Shown piece by piece: positions 12,711-21,461 of a stretch of 32,826 nucleotides of DNA. The first letter of the stretch is position 1, and the number at the start of each line of letters is the position of its first letter. This stretch comes from Clostridia bacterium. GTDB taxonomy: Bacteria; Bacillota; Clostridia; Oscillospirales; CAG-272. A model generated the notes under the pieces. That model had not been told where the DNA came from. It made no database searches and saw nothing but the letters and a program-made list of their open reading frames with translations. A program made the translations under genes and the position numbers. The stretch lies in assembly GCA_017532425.1 (NCBI GenBank), contig JAFXJH010000005.1, positions 1-32,826 of the forward strand, in the 5' to 3' direction.

Positions 12711-14768
12711 ATGGAAACAAAGGTCGTAAAAAAAGGTGGCGTAAACCACATAAGCGTAGACGGAAAGATAATCGATACCGTCGCGTTTAAATCATTCAGA
12801 CCGACTCTTAACAACGTAAATGACTTTTACAAATCCGGAGTCAGAATATTTCACGCGTTTGTATCGGGCCTGAAATCCGGAATCAAAATGCCGTATTCGG
12901 CATACGGCGAGGTTTGGTTTGGAGAGGGGGATTACCGCTTTGAAAACTTCGACAGACAAATGGAAATGTTTATTGAGGCTGCTCCCGATGCTTATATTTT
13001 TATAAATCTGCATCTTGATGTGCGCGAGTGGTGGCTCAAAGAAAATCCCGGAAATGTCGATTCGTTCACTCATCTTTCTCAAATTGCGGGAAATGAGAAA
13101 TGGCGCCGCGATACGGAGGATTACATAAGAGCGTTCATTAAATACGCCGAAGAAAAATACGGTGATAGAATCATAGGTTATTGGCTTCTTGGCGGATTTA
13201 CCACCGAGTGGTTCAGCGCAAAGGACCACGAGGAGTCACATCCCGTAAAGCTTGAAGCATTTCGCAAATATATGGGTGATCCTTCTGTCGAAATCCCTTC
13301 CAAAGAGGAGCGCGAAAAGCCAAGCTCGCAGATATTCTTAGATCCGATAAAGGACGCGCTTCTTATAAAATACAGAAGATTTCACGCAGAGCTTATATCG
13401 GGACTTGTTCTTGATTTTTGCCGTACGGCAAAAGAGGCGCTCGGTTATAAAAAGATCGTTGGTGTATTCTTTGGATACATTATGGAGCTTGCTTTTAAGA
13501 ACGGATCGCTCTGGAATTATGGCCATCTCGACCTTGACCGTGTTAACGAGAGCCCGTACGTCGATCTTATCGCAACGCCGTCGTCTTACAAATACCGTCA
13601 ATACGATGACGGCACGGCTTATATGATACTTTGCGACTCGCTCGCTCTTCACCAAAAGGCGTACTTTGCATCTTTCGATAACCTTACCTTCCTGACACCG
13701 ACGGCTCTTGAAAATCCGCGCCGTCTTTGCAACGATCCCGAGACAAAGGATGCGATGATCGCACTTCAGACGAATTTTGTCCGTAAAGATCTTCTTAATA
13801 CTCGCGAGAAAACTATACACGCCATGCGCCGTGAAATGATGCACAGGTTTGCATCGAGGTGCGGTACGTGGTGGTTCGATATGCTTGAGGGGTGGTATTA
13901 TGACGACGGACTTATGGATGAGATATCAAGTCTGACTGCACATTCGGCTGAAATTCTTAAAAAGGAACGCAACTCGGCAAGCGAGATATGCGTTTTCGTC
14001 AGCACGGATCCTCTTTATTACGTCAATAAGCTCTCATTTATAAATGAAGAATGTATATGTCAGCAGCGTCTTGCTCTCAGCCGTATAGGTGCGCCATTTG
14101 ACCTCGTTTCCATGAGCGACCTTAAAAACGTGGATGCTGATCAGTATAAGCTCTTTATTTTTCTTGACGCTTACAGCCTTACCGAAAAGGAGAGAGATTA
14201 TATAAACGGCACGCTAAAGAAGAACGGTCGGTCGGTATTACTTATAGGTGCTTGTGATTATATAAACAAGGACGGTGTAAGTCTTGAGAGAACGTCGCGC
14301 CTTGTCGAAATGGAGCTCGGACTTCTTGAAAAGGACGAGGCGACTGTCAGAGCGATGAATTCGGTTTATGGATATGAAGAACCGAAGAATCCTACGATCT
14401 ATATAAAAGATGGCGGAGCGATACCGCTTGGCAGATTTGCCGATTCGAGGAAGTGCGCTCTTGCAAAGAAAGAGGAAAAAGATTACAAAATATTCTACAG
14501 TGCTCTCGGACATATTTCGGACAAGGTTCTTCGCGATATCGCAAGAGAGTCGGGCGTACACATCTATGCCGAGGACGGAGTATTCACGTACATAGATAAT
14601 TGCGTTGCCGGCGTTTATAACACGAGCGCCGAAACGACAACTCTGATACTCAAAGAGGACGGAGAATATAAGGAACTCTTCTCGGGAAAGACGTATAAAA
14701 CCGAAAACTGCAAGGTGACTCTGCCTACCGGAGATTCTCCTTCACAAATGCTTGTCCTAAAAAAATAA
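12711..14768 (+). CDS. GH42-like glycoside hydrolase paralogue lacking the expected nucleophile
   Basis: 685 residues. A TIM-barrel first half shows GDRIIGYWLLGGFTTEWF, where E166 fits the acid/base after strand 4, and GTWWFDMLEGWYYDD at about residues 380-394. The last part resembles the trimerisation-like and small beta domains of GH42-type enzymes. A paralogue at 19367-21391 is collinear along its length. At the place of the second Glu (E315 in the paralogue, LEFDHITH) this protein has S321 (ASFDNLTF). It may be inactive, may use D323, or may have changed chemistry. No signal peptide, so cytoplasmic. It directly follows AraC 2 and is closed by a terminator. Substrate unknown. Confidence 0.7.
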   Translation: METKVVKKGGVNHISVDGKIIDTVAFKSFRPTLNNVNDFYKSGVRIFHAFVSGLKSGIKMPYSAYGEVWFGEGDYRFENFDRQMEMFIEAAPDAYIFINLHLDVREWWLKENPGNVDSFTHLSQIAGNEKWRRDTEDYIRAFIKYAEEKYGDRIIGYWLLGGFTTEWFSAKDHEESHPVKLEAFRKYMGDPSVEIPSKEEREKPSSQIFLDPIKDALLIKYRRFHAELISGLVLDFCRTAKEALGYKKIVGVFFGYIMELAFKNGSLWNYGHLDLDRVNESPYVDLIATPSSYKYRQYDDGTAYMILCDSLALHQKAYFASFDNLTFLTPTALENPRRLCNDPETKDAMIALQTNFVRKDLLNTREKTIHAMRREMMHRFASRCGTWWFDMLEGWYYDDGLMDEISSLTAHSAEILKKERNSASEICVFVSTDPLYYVNKLSFINEECICQQRLALSRIGAPFDLVSMSDLKNVDADQYKLFIFLDAYSLTEKERDYINGTLKKNGRSVLLIGACDYINKDGVSLERTSRLVEMELGLLEKDEATVRAMNSVYGYEEPKNPTIYIKDGGAIPLGRFADSRKCALAKKEEKDYKIFYSALGHISDKVLRDIARESGVHIYAEDGVFTYIDNCVAGVYNTSAETTTLILKEDGEYKELFSGKTYKTENCKVTLPTGDSPSQMLVLKK

Positions 14769-14827
14769 CGTTGTCTAATGGACACCCGTGTAATGTTTTT
14801 TAAAATAAATGTAAACTAAAGATGACA

Positions 14828-14853
14828 AAAGCCCCGCTTTCGAGCGGGGCTTT
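14828..14853. terminator. Bidirectional terminator between convergent genes
   Basis: A perfect 11-bp stem AAAGCCCCGCT / AGCGGGGCTTT with a TTCG loop. It ends the hydrolase mRNA from the left and the DUF368 mRNA from the right. Confidence 0.9.
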
Positions 14854-14868
14854 CGCTTGTGAAAATTA

Positions 14869-15825
14869 TTAGTTGTCCTGTTCTTGCTTTCTGTTCTCGT
14901 AGCGCGTGAGAAGATATGAAGAGGTAAAGCCGACGGCAAGGAGCACGATCCCTATAATAGCGGGAACGACGGGGCTTTCCGCGCCGCTGCCCCAAGCCGT
15001 ATAAATTTCGTACATATCGGGGTTTATAAACATAGAGATTATCGAGCCGCACGCCATTCCCGTGATGGCGAAGAATGCGCCCGTCTTCCATTTGCCGATG
15101 ATTACGGAGAAAAGACGCGAGATGAGCACAAGACCAAGACCGAATCCTATGCAAAGCGACGCGTAAAGACCGAGCACCTCGGGATTTTCAAGTATATAGC
15201 TTACCGAAACGCTGTTCAGAATAAGACCGAACTGACCGAATGCCATAAGGATAGCGGTGGCGCTGAGCCCCGGAACGATCTGCGTTAACGATACTACGAT
15301 TCCAAGCGGGAAATAAGCGATATAGCGCCATACGGGAAAATCGGTGAACGTCGTATCGGACGAGCCGCGCTCAAGCGTCAGATAGATGGAGAGCGCGCCT
15401 ATGGCAATAGGTATCAAAAGACCGACGGGGAAGAGCACGCCCCTTGCCGCCGTCAGCTTTTCGCCCTTTATTTCGCGCGTTATAGCAGGAAGAGCGCCTA
15501 TCATAAACCCGACGAAGAGGCAAACTATCTGAAACAGATATTTACCGAAGAGCTTTTGTATCACGATAAATCCCGCCCCAAAGCCGATGACGGCACCGAG
15601 CAAGAGGGGAATAAGAAATTTCGCGCAGCGCCTGAAGTCGTTAAAAACGTTTCCGAGCGCGTAGAGCATAGCCGTGTAAAGGCCGAGCATCATTGCGATG
15701 GCAGAGCCGCTGACTCCCGGCACTATGACCGCAAGCCCGATGAAGATACCGAGCACGAAGACGAGCAGACGGTTTTTTGACGCTCCGTCGAGTCCGCCTT
15801 TGTCGTTATTCAAATTTTCACTCAT
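14869..15825 (-). CDS. popT: DUF368 membrane protein, polyprenyl-phosphate transporter family
   Basis: 318 residues with many membrane segments and the two related half-motifs of DUF368: VIVPGVSGSAIAMMLGLY at about 33-50 and IVPGLSATAILMAFG at about 183-197. The family is reported to return undecaprenyl phosphate across the membrane for reuse in wall and polymer synthesis. The N-terminus (residues 1-18) is polar and probably cytoplasmic. The ribosome site lies in the last codons of the upstream deacetylase gene (5-bp gap), so the two are co-transcribed. That pairing fits an envelope role. Confidence 0.88.
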   Translation of the reverse strand: MSENLNNDKGGLDGASKNRLLVFVLGIFIGLAVIVPGVSGSAIAMMLGLYTAMLYALGNVFNDFRRCAKFLIPLLLGAVIGFGAGFIVIQKLFGKYLFQIVCLFVGFMIGALPAITREIKGEKLTAARGVLFPVGLLIPIAIGALSIYLTLERGSSDTTFTDFPVWRYIAYFPLGIVVSLTQIVPGLSATAILMAFGQFGLILNSVSVSYILENPEVLGLYASLCIGFGLGLVLISRLFSVIIGKWKTGAFFAITGMACGSIISMFINPDMYEIYTAWGSGAESPVVPAIIGIVLLAVGFTSSYLLTRYENRKQEQDN

Positions 15826-15830
15826 TTCCG

Positions 15831-16541
15831 TTACCGCCTTTCTCCTAAAAATACCTCGGAGTTCGTTCCGTAGAATATATCGCTCTTTCCCGAGATCATC
15901 TGAAGAAATTCTTCAAAGCGTCCCCAGGTATCGGCAATATCAAATTCATAAGCGTGCCCCCAGATGTAAAACAGCGCGGGCTCGTCGCTTTTCAGCGAAA
16001 GAAATTTCTCACCGAGGGTGAAAAGATCGTCAAATTCCCTGTGATGATATACCGTGGGGTTAAAGCGGTAGAGGTTTTCCTGAAGCTCGAAGCTCTTCGT
16101 TGAAGTTATCGTGCGGCAGTATCTAACGCCTGTCGTTCGCTTTATTATTTCAGCAACGCGCTCGTTATTGTTAACACCGCCGCCGGGGTAGGCAAAGCCG
16201 CGTACCTCGTAGCCCGCAAGCTCGGAGAGGCGAAGCCTGTCCTCCTCCACCTGCCTTGTTATCTCTCGCTCATCCTCGATGGCGGGGAGGAGAGGGTGCG
16301 TGAGGGTGTGAGCGGCGACCTCGTGAGCGCCGTAAATGCTTTTTACGTCCTCGGGTCTTACCTTCGTGTGGTTTATTCTTACGCCGTCGCGCACGAGTGA
16401 GCCCTCTTTTCCGAGGAGCTCCGAATTTATGTTAAACGTCGCGCGAAGTCCGTATTTTGAAAAAAGCTCCGCAAGCCTTATATCCTGCGTTACACCGTCG
16501 TCATAACTGAACGTGACCGCCTTATTTTTACCGAAAAACAT
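15831..16541 (-). CDS. Polysaccharide deacetylase (NodB-like)
   Basis: 236 residues. NodB enzymes remove acetyl groups from N- or O-acetylated glycans with a divalent metal. Seen in order: TFSYDDG (D14, D15), AHTLTHPLL (H78, H82 as metal ligands), FAYPGG at 116-121 and a late YIWGHAYEFD, the usual five-motif order. There is no signal peptide or membrane anchor, so it may act in the cytoplasm or on imported sugars. The start follows GCGAGG. It is co-transcribed with the DUF368 gene. Confidence 0.88.
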   Translation of the reverse strand: MFFGKNKAVTFSYDDGVTQDIRLAELFSKYGLRATFNINSELLGKEGSLVRDGVRINHTKVRPEDVKSIYGAHEVAAHTLTHPLLPAIEDEREITRQVEEDRLRLSELAGYEVRGFAYPGGGVNNNERVAEIIKRTTGVRYCRTITSTKSFELQENLYRFNPTVYHHREFDDLFTLGEKFLSLKSDEPALFYIWGHAYEFDIADTWGRFEEFLQMISGKSDIFYGTNSEVFLGERR

Positions 16542-16577
16542 AGCAAAAACCTCGCTTTGTCATTAAATTTTTATATT

Positions 16578-16775
16578 TTACTTTTCCGCGTCAAGTATAC
16601 CCTTTAGATAACCTATGGCAAAAAGCCTTCCAAGCGCGGTATATCCGGGGGTCGTGTTGTCCTCGCCTGCCATAAGAGGAACGTGATCGACTCTTATCGG
16701 CACGTCAACACCGCACTGCTTGGCAAAATCCCAACTTATATCGTGTTCTGAGAGCAGATAATCGGTTAAAATCAT
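16578..16775 (-). pseudogene. C-terminal remnant of mannonate dehydratase (UxuA-like)
   Basis: 65 residues. The segment VPIRVDHVPLMAGEDN followed by PGYTALGRLFAIGYLKGIL matches the conserved C-terminal end of mannonate dehydratase, an enzyme of D-glucuronate breakdown that is normally about 350 residues. The first roughly 280 residues, including most metal-binding parts, are missing; only a promoter and an upstream terminator precede it. A possible GTG nine codons earlier lies at the transcription start. It is either a deletion remnant or a retained mini-protein expressed from its own promoter. The deacetylase and DUF368 genes follow. Confidence 0.75.
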
Positions 16776-16806
16776 TTTTATTCTCGCTTTCGTTACTTTC
16801 ACATAT

Positions 16807-16835
16807 ATTTTACTATTTTATTTAGTAAAAGTCAA
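16807..16835 (-). promoter_or_regulatory. Promoter with operator-like inverted repeat
   Basis: TTGACT at 16835-16830 and TAAAAT at 16812-16807, spacer 17 bp. TTTTACTA (16808-16815) and TAGTAAAA (16823-16830) are an 8-bp inverted repeat filling the space between the boxes, a typical repressor position. It would drive the remnant, deacetylase and DUF368 genes. Confidence 0.7.
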
Positions 16836-16885
16836 GTGCCAATAGCCGAGGTGAAAATCTCGCAAATATTCAGAGATAAGAAGAA

Positions 16886-16914
16886 CGCCTATGCCGAGAG
16901 ATGCGGCATAGGCG
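16886..16914 (-). terminator. Terminator after the PHP gene
   Basis: A perfect 11-bp stem CGCCTATGCCG / CGGCATAGGCG with a 7-nt loop. It is followed by TTCTTCTT on the minus strand and AATTTTTAT on the plus strand. Confidence 0.8.
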
Positions 16915-16919
16915 AATTT

Positions 16920-17711
16920 TTATATACAGGGATTCTTTAACGGAAAATCTTCGATAAGGTTTAACGAGTTGTCGTTTACAAGGCGCATAGCGATCTTTAT
17001 TTCACCTGAGTCTGCCACCTGCTCGGGCGCGTGTGCGTCACAGCCTATCACGGTCTTTGCGCCGAGCTTGCCCGCTATTTTCCAGAATCTCGGATTTGGA
17101 TAATACCTTCCGCATCTGACGCCGCAAAGGTTTATCTCAATCGGTGTTTCCGTTCGCATAGCCGCGCGTATCAGCCGCTCGTACTCAAACTCGGCAAGCT
17201 CCTCATCCTCGCGCCCTTTTGGAACGAAGTTGAAGCAGTCGGGGTGGGCAAAATATGTAAATCTGCCCGTTTCCAACGCCTCGGTGCACTGGTCGACGAA
17301 GCGGGTTAGATATTTTCCTTCGGACGTCGGAAGAAACGAGTTTATCATATCGTCGGTCGATTCGTTTCCGACGATGTGTTGACCGAGAATGACGTAGTCG
17401 AGTGGAAATTTCCTGTATTCTTCGATAAGACGGTCGAAAAATTTCGGGAAATATTCCGTTTCAAATCCTATCTTTATATCTATTTCTTCTTTGTATTTTT
17501 TGCGCAAGTATAGGAGCGTGTTAAAATAATCGGGCATTTCCGAGATGCTCATCTTTGCAGGTGATACGTAATCTCCGTCATAAAAATACGGTGTATGATC
17601 TGAAAACCCGATCGTCTTAAGTCCGCGCTCGATGGCGCGGAGCACGTACTCCTCTTCTGTCCCCGTCGCGTGATGACATCTTGCCGTGTGAATGTGATAA
17701 TTTGAGAGCAT
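16920..17711 (-). CDS. PHP-family phosphatase, histidinol-phosphatase type (HisJ/HisK-like)
   Basis: 263 residues. PHP enzymes hydrolyse phosphate esters with a three-metal centre; this length and motif order fit histidinol-phosphate phosphatase. Seen: YHIHTARC (H6, H8), FSDHTPY (D38, H39), GFETEYFP (E84), GQH (H112), FAHPD (H156) and GCDAHAPEQV (D225, H227), a complete metal set. No other histidine genes are nearby, so it may act on another phosphate ester. It starts 14 bp after the M20 gene, without a strong ribosome site, and ends the long minus-strand run at a terminator. Confidence 0.85.
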   Translation of the reverse strand: MLSNYHIHTARCHHATGTEEEYVLRAIERGLKTIGFSDHTPYFYDGDYVSPAKMSISEMPDYFNTLLYLRKKYKEEIDIKIGFETEYFPKFFDRLIEEYRKFPLDYVILGQHIVGNESTDDMINSFLPTSEGKYLTRFVDQCTEALETGRFTYFAHPDCFNFVPKGREDEELAEFEYERLIRAAMRTETPIEINLCGVRCGRYYPNPRFWKIAGKLGAKTVIGCDAHAPEQVADSGEIKIAMRLVNDNSLNLIEDFPLKNPCI

Positions 17712-17725
17712 TGTTATTTTACTGT

Positions 17726-19057
17726 TTAATCAAGTTTTACGGTTGCAGTGCCGTCTTCGCCGTAAACGATTCTGTCACCCGAGGACGCAAGGCTGTCCTG
17801 GTAGCTTAAAAATTCTTCTTTTGAAGAGAAGAGCGGCTTAAAATCGGCGAGTATTTTCTTCGCGCGTTCAGCCTCGTTTTCAAGCAATATGCGGAGCATA
17901 GCGAGTTGCCATTTCGCGTTTGTGACGCAAGCTGCCTCGGGGTCGCATATCTCGAAGTCATTTCCGTGCGCGGTACCGCGAGCGCCACCGCAATAAGGGT
18001 GAACTGTAGGCATAATGCAGGAAAGGTCGCCCATATCGGTGCTACCGCTCGAGTAGCTTTTGCTTGTATTAAGGTCCTCTCCAAGAACTATCTTTGCAGC
18101 GTCGCGGGCAACGTCTATCATTTCTTTGTCGTTTACGTTGGGGGCATAACCGGGTGTGTCTATTATTTCAACGTTTGCGCCGAGTGAGAGCGCAGCACCG
18201 ATTAAGGCTCTGTTTACCTTTTTGTTTTCTCTTACTATAGCTTTGTAGTTTTTACCTCTGACGTAGCTTTCGAGCACTGCGCATTCGGGAATCGCGTTTA
18301 CCATAGCACCTCCGCTTGTTATTATAGGATGCACGCGTATGGTTTCGTGGTCCTTGAAGGTCTCGCGAATAGCGTTGAGCGCGTTTATTCCGCAGTTTGC
18401 AGCATAAAGTGCGTTAATTCCATCCCAAGGAGAGCCGCCGGCGTGTGATGCTTTGCCTTTATAAATAATTCTTTTTGCAATGCATCCGACAGATCCTCCG
18501 GGGCAACTATACGAATATGACGTGTGAACCATAAACGCAATATCCACACCGTCAAAATATCCGCGATGGAGAAATTCGCTCTTGCCGCCGAAGTATTTTA
18601 TCTTTCCCTCGTTTTTGAGCTTCGTTCTGTATTCTATCTCAAGAAGCTCTTCCGCGGGTACGGCGCAAAGCATTATTTTTCCGGAAAGTCCGTCAAGCAT
18701 ACCGTCTTCCTTCAATGCCGCCGCAATACCGAGCATCGTGGCGCACTGTGCGTTGTGTCCGCAGGAATGAACGGCGCCGGTTTCGGGATCTGCGTCCTTG
18801 TGCTCCGGGCAGATTACGGAATCAAGCTCGCAAAGCACGAGCACCTCGGGTCCCTCTTTTCCCGTGTCGATAACCGTGTAAAATCCCGTTATCCCGTCGG
18901 CATAGGTAAGAGAGTAGCCGAGTTCTTCGAATTTTTCCGCCATATACTTCGACGTTTTAAATTCTTTGTATCCCGTTTCGGGGGTTTTCCAGATGTGGCG
19001 CTCCGCTTCAAGAATCAGTCCCCTATGCTTTTCAACAGCTTCAAAAATTTTGTTCAT
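17726..19057 (-). CDS. M20-family amidohydrolase or peptidase (AbgB-like)
   Basis: 443 residues. The family cleaves amide bonds of N-acyl amino acids or p-aminobenzoyl-glutamate with two metal ions. Seen: CELDS (D79), VHSCGHN (H97, C99, H101) and VPAEE (E136, E137), then a lid domain with SHAGGSPWDGINA, and a late GSTDMGDLS with HPYCGG. The HSCGHN and PAEE motifs are typical of the HipO/AbgB branch. There is no signal peptide. AAGGA precedes the start. The role in this cluster is uncertain; it could deacylate an amino sugar or peptide-linked product. Confidence 0.85.
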   Translation of the reverse strand: MNKIFEAVEKHRGLILEAERHIWKTPETGYKEFKTSKYMAEKFEELGYSLTYADGITGFYTVIDTGKEGPEVLVLCELDSVICPEHKDADPETGAVHSCGHNAQCATMLGIAAALKEDGMLDGLSGKIMLCAVPAEELLEIEYRTKLKNEGKIKYFGGKSEFLHRGYFDGVDIAFMVHTSYSYSCPGGSVGCIAKRIIYKGKASHAGGSPWDGINALYAANCGINALNAIRETFKDHETIRVHPIITSGGAMVNAIPECAVLESYVRGKNYKAIVRENKKVNRALIGAALSLGANVEIIDTPGYAPNVNDKEMIDVARDAAKIVLGEDLNTSKSYSSGSTDMGDLSCIMPTVHPYCGGARGTAHGNDFEICDPEAACVTNAKWQLAMLRILLENEAERAKKILADFKPLFSSKEEFLSYQDSLASSGDRIVYGEDGTATVKLD

Positions 19058-19143
19058 AATTATGCATCCTTTTCTTTTTATTGCTTTTGTTAGATTTGAT
19101 TTTATACGTAAATGGGGGTACCCGTGTTAAATTCTTTAACGTA

Positions 19144-19362
19144 TCAGGTGTTCTTCGAGTATTTTTTCTTAAGCTTTTCTATATCTTCACGGTCGACCCA
19201 TTCCTCGGAAAAACCGCAGGTGCAGCAAAGGTATCTGTTGACCTTTGCGTATTTGAACGTGCTTGCGGGGATGTTGTTTCCCGCGCCGTAAGCGCCGACA
19301 CTTCCTTCTATCAAAAGAATATCCGTGCTTTGGCATTTTGGGCAGATCTTGGTTGTTTTCAT
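19144..19362 (-). CDS. Small zinc-ribbon protein
   Basis: 72 residues with CPKC at 7-10 and CCTCG at 46-50, giving C7, C10, C46 and C49 as a likely four-Cys zinc site. The C-terminal FSEEWVDREDIEKLKKKY is probably a helix. Such proteins are widespread in Clostridia and of unknown function. AAAGGA precedes the ATG, and the gene begins 4 bp after the stop of the GH42-like gene, so they share an mRNA. Confidence 0.75.
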   Translation of the reverse strand: MKTTKICPKCQSTDILLIEGSVGAYGAGNNIPASTFKYAKVNRYLCCTCGFSEEWVDREDIEKLKKKYSKNT

Positions 19363-19366
19363 GTCT

Positions 19367-21391
19367 TTATTCCTTTATATTTTTTCTGTTTATGAGAAGA
19401 TAAGCGTTCATATCACGCTTTTTGAGCGTGAGCTTACCGTCTTCTGTCATAAAGCTTTCTTCCGTGATCTTATCAGTATATTCTCCGTCCTCGGGAACGT
19501 TTATTACAGCATCGCCGTTAGTCGCGTTGTAAACACCTATGGCGTTCTTGTTGACGTATGTATACACCTTTGCCGTGTCGGAATACACGAAGATACCTGC
19601 GTCCTTTGCAATATCGCGGAGCAAGGCTGAATGTACGTATGGCACGGCGGCGTAATAGGAATTGCCGCGCCTTGCCGCGCCCAAGGTACCGTCCTCAAAA
19701 TATGCAAGCGGAATTACGTCCTTGTCATCTATATTAAAGTACGGAGCCTCGCGCATAAGCTTTTCTTCGGGAAGCGGTTCGCCTTTATAAATAAGATTGC
19801 CGTGAAATGTGTGTGACTCGGTGACGTTCATACCGACAGCTTCGGAAATAAGCTTTACACTGTTTTTGCCGTCCTTTGCGTAATTCGGAGCATATAAGAA
19901 CAGCACCTTGACACCCGCTTTTCTTAATTCTTCGATCTTATTCATTCTTTTTGTCGGAATATCGTAAGAGTTCTCAATGATTATAAATCGGTATTGGTCA
20001 TTAGGAAGAGTGTCTATATCAGAGATGGAATAAACGTCGTATGGCGCACCGATCTCGGCAAGGCTTCTGTTAAAGCCTGCAAGGCATATCTTTTGCACGG
20101 TCGAACTCTTTCTTACGCGGTAAAGAGAGCTACCCTCGGCAAAGACGGCTATTTTTGCGATGCTTGATTTGTCAAGATATGAAAGATTTGCGTGAATGTT
20201 TATCATTTTTTCGATAGCGCCCATCATTTCCGCCGAGCGGAACCAGCCGTCGAACATATCGAACCACCACATTGCCGTACCCTTGCCGAAGCAGAGCACG
20301 TAGTCGCGCCACATAAGGTTCAAGCTTTCGGTGCTGCTTTTGCACTTGCTGTTCGCACCGGGGATCTGTACCATATGTCCGTTGCCGCTCTTGTCCTCGC
20401 ACGGCTCGTGGACCATCCGCGGTGCCACGTGAGTTATGTGATCGAATTCAAGGAAATAGAGCTTGCCGTATTTGTCGAGCGTCCTTTGCGTAACCATAAA
20501 CGCACTCGGGTCATCTATCTTTCTGTAATGATAAGACGAGGGGCTTGATATCATATCTATGTCGGGCGAGAGAAATACACGCTCATAGTCTGCAACACCT
20601 TGATTAAGAAGACCGCGTTCAAGCTCAAGAAGATAACCGTAATAAAGCCCGAGAAGTTTTTTATGCTTTATAACGCTTTGCGCCTCTTTTGCAAAATGCA
20701 AAATCGTGTCGGAGATCAACTCCGAGTGAAAACGCCTTGCCTCGCATACATCCGCCTCCTCAGGCGTGAGAAAAACGTCGCCTGCAAGCTCAAAACGCTC
20801 TTTTGTCGGAAGATGAGCATCCGCGCGACCGCACCATTTCCTGAAAGCCGCCTCTTTTATCGGATGCGGCTCTTCGTTATCGTGGCGCGAGAACCATTCC
20901 GTAGTCATACCTCCGAGAAGGAAGTAACCGTAAATCCTGTCACCATATTTTTCTTCGCAGTGGTTTATGACAGCCTTTAAGTAATCGGCTGCCGCCCGTC
21001 TCCAGTGCTCGTCAGACGCGGTTTGAGAAAGGTGGGTGAATGTATTCGGCACACCGTATTTTTCTATGTACCACTGCCGCGTGTCAAGCTGAAACATCGG
21101 CGCAAAATAGCCGCCCGGAGCGTTTTCAATGAACATATCCATTTGACGGTCAACGCTCGAAAAGTCATATTCTCCGTCGCCTATCCAAGACTCGCCAAAG
21201 CGTGAGTAGGGCACGCCGAGAGCACAGATGACACCGCTTGAAAGAACACTGAAAAGCCTGACTCCCGCTTCGTAAAATTCCGAGATGTTTGTTGGATTCG
21301 GTCTGAATGATTTGAATGAAAGCGGTGGGTAATATTTTCCGTCTATTTCTACACCGAGCACTCCGTTTTTTCGTTTTATTGAAACTTGCAT
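19367..21391 (-). CDS. GH42-like glycoside hydrolase with both catalytic Glu in place
   Basis: 674 residues, collinear with the paralogue at 12711-14768. Shared landmarks: PPLSFKSFRPNPTNISEFYE near residues 22-41, FTHLSQTASDEHWRR, YGYFLLGGMTTEWF with E165 as likely acid/base, and AMWWFDMFDGWF. E315 in KLYFLEFDHITHVAPR is about 150 residues later, the normal spacing for a clan GH-A nucleophile. A beta-rich C-terminal part follows (about 560-674). No signal peptide, so it acts on imported oligosaccharides. Its neighbours are an MGH1-like hydrolase and two esterases. The substrate is not deducible; beta-galactosidase-like is the nearest named class. Confidence 0.75.
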   Translation of the reverse strand: MQVSIKRKNGVLGVEIDGKYYPPLSFKSFRPNPTNISEFYEAGVRLFSVLSSGVICALGVPYSRFGESWIGDGEYDFSSVDRQMDMFIENAPGGYFAPMFQLDTRQWYIEKYGVPNTFTHLSQTASDEHWRRAAADYLKAVINHCEEKYGDRIYGYFLLGGMTTEWFSRHDNEEPHPIKEAAFRKWCGRADAHLPTKERFELAGDVFLTPEEADVCEARRFHSELISDTILHFAKEAQSVIKHKKLLGLYYGYLLELERGLLNQGVADYERVFLSPDIDMISSPSSYHYRKIDDPSAFMVTQRTLDKYGKLYFLEFDHITHVAPRMVHEPCEDKSGNGHMVQIPGANSKCKSSTESLNLMWRDYVLCFGKGTAMWWFDMFDGWFRSAEMMGAIEKMINIHANLSYLDKSSIAKIAVFAEGSSLYRVRKSSTVQKICLAGFNRSLAEIGAPYDVYSISDIDTLPNDQYRFIIIENSYDIPTKRMNKIEELRKAGVKVLFLYAPNYAKDGKNSVKLISEAVGMNVTESHTFHGNLIYKGEPLPEEKLMREAPYFNIDDKDVIPLAYFEDGTLGAARRGNSYYAAVPYVHSALLRDIAKDAGIFVYSDTAKVYTYVNKNAIGVYNATNGDAVINVPEDGEYTDKITEESFMTEDGKLTLKKRDMNAYLLINRKNIKE

Positions 21392-21461
21392 TTTATCTAT
21401 CCTTGTGTGTTAAATTCTAATGTATGAAAGCTTTAAAGCGCGAAATTTCGCTAACCGTGCT

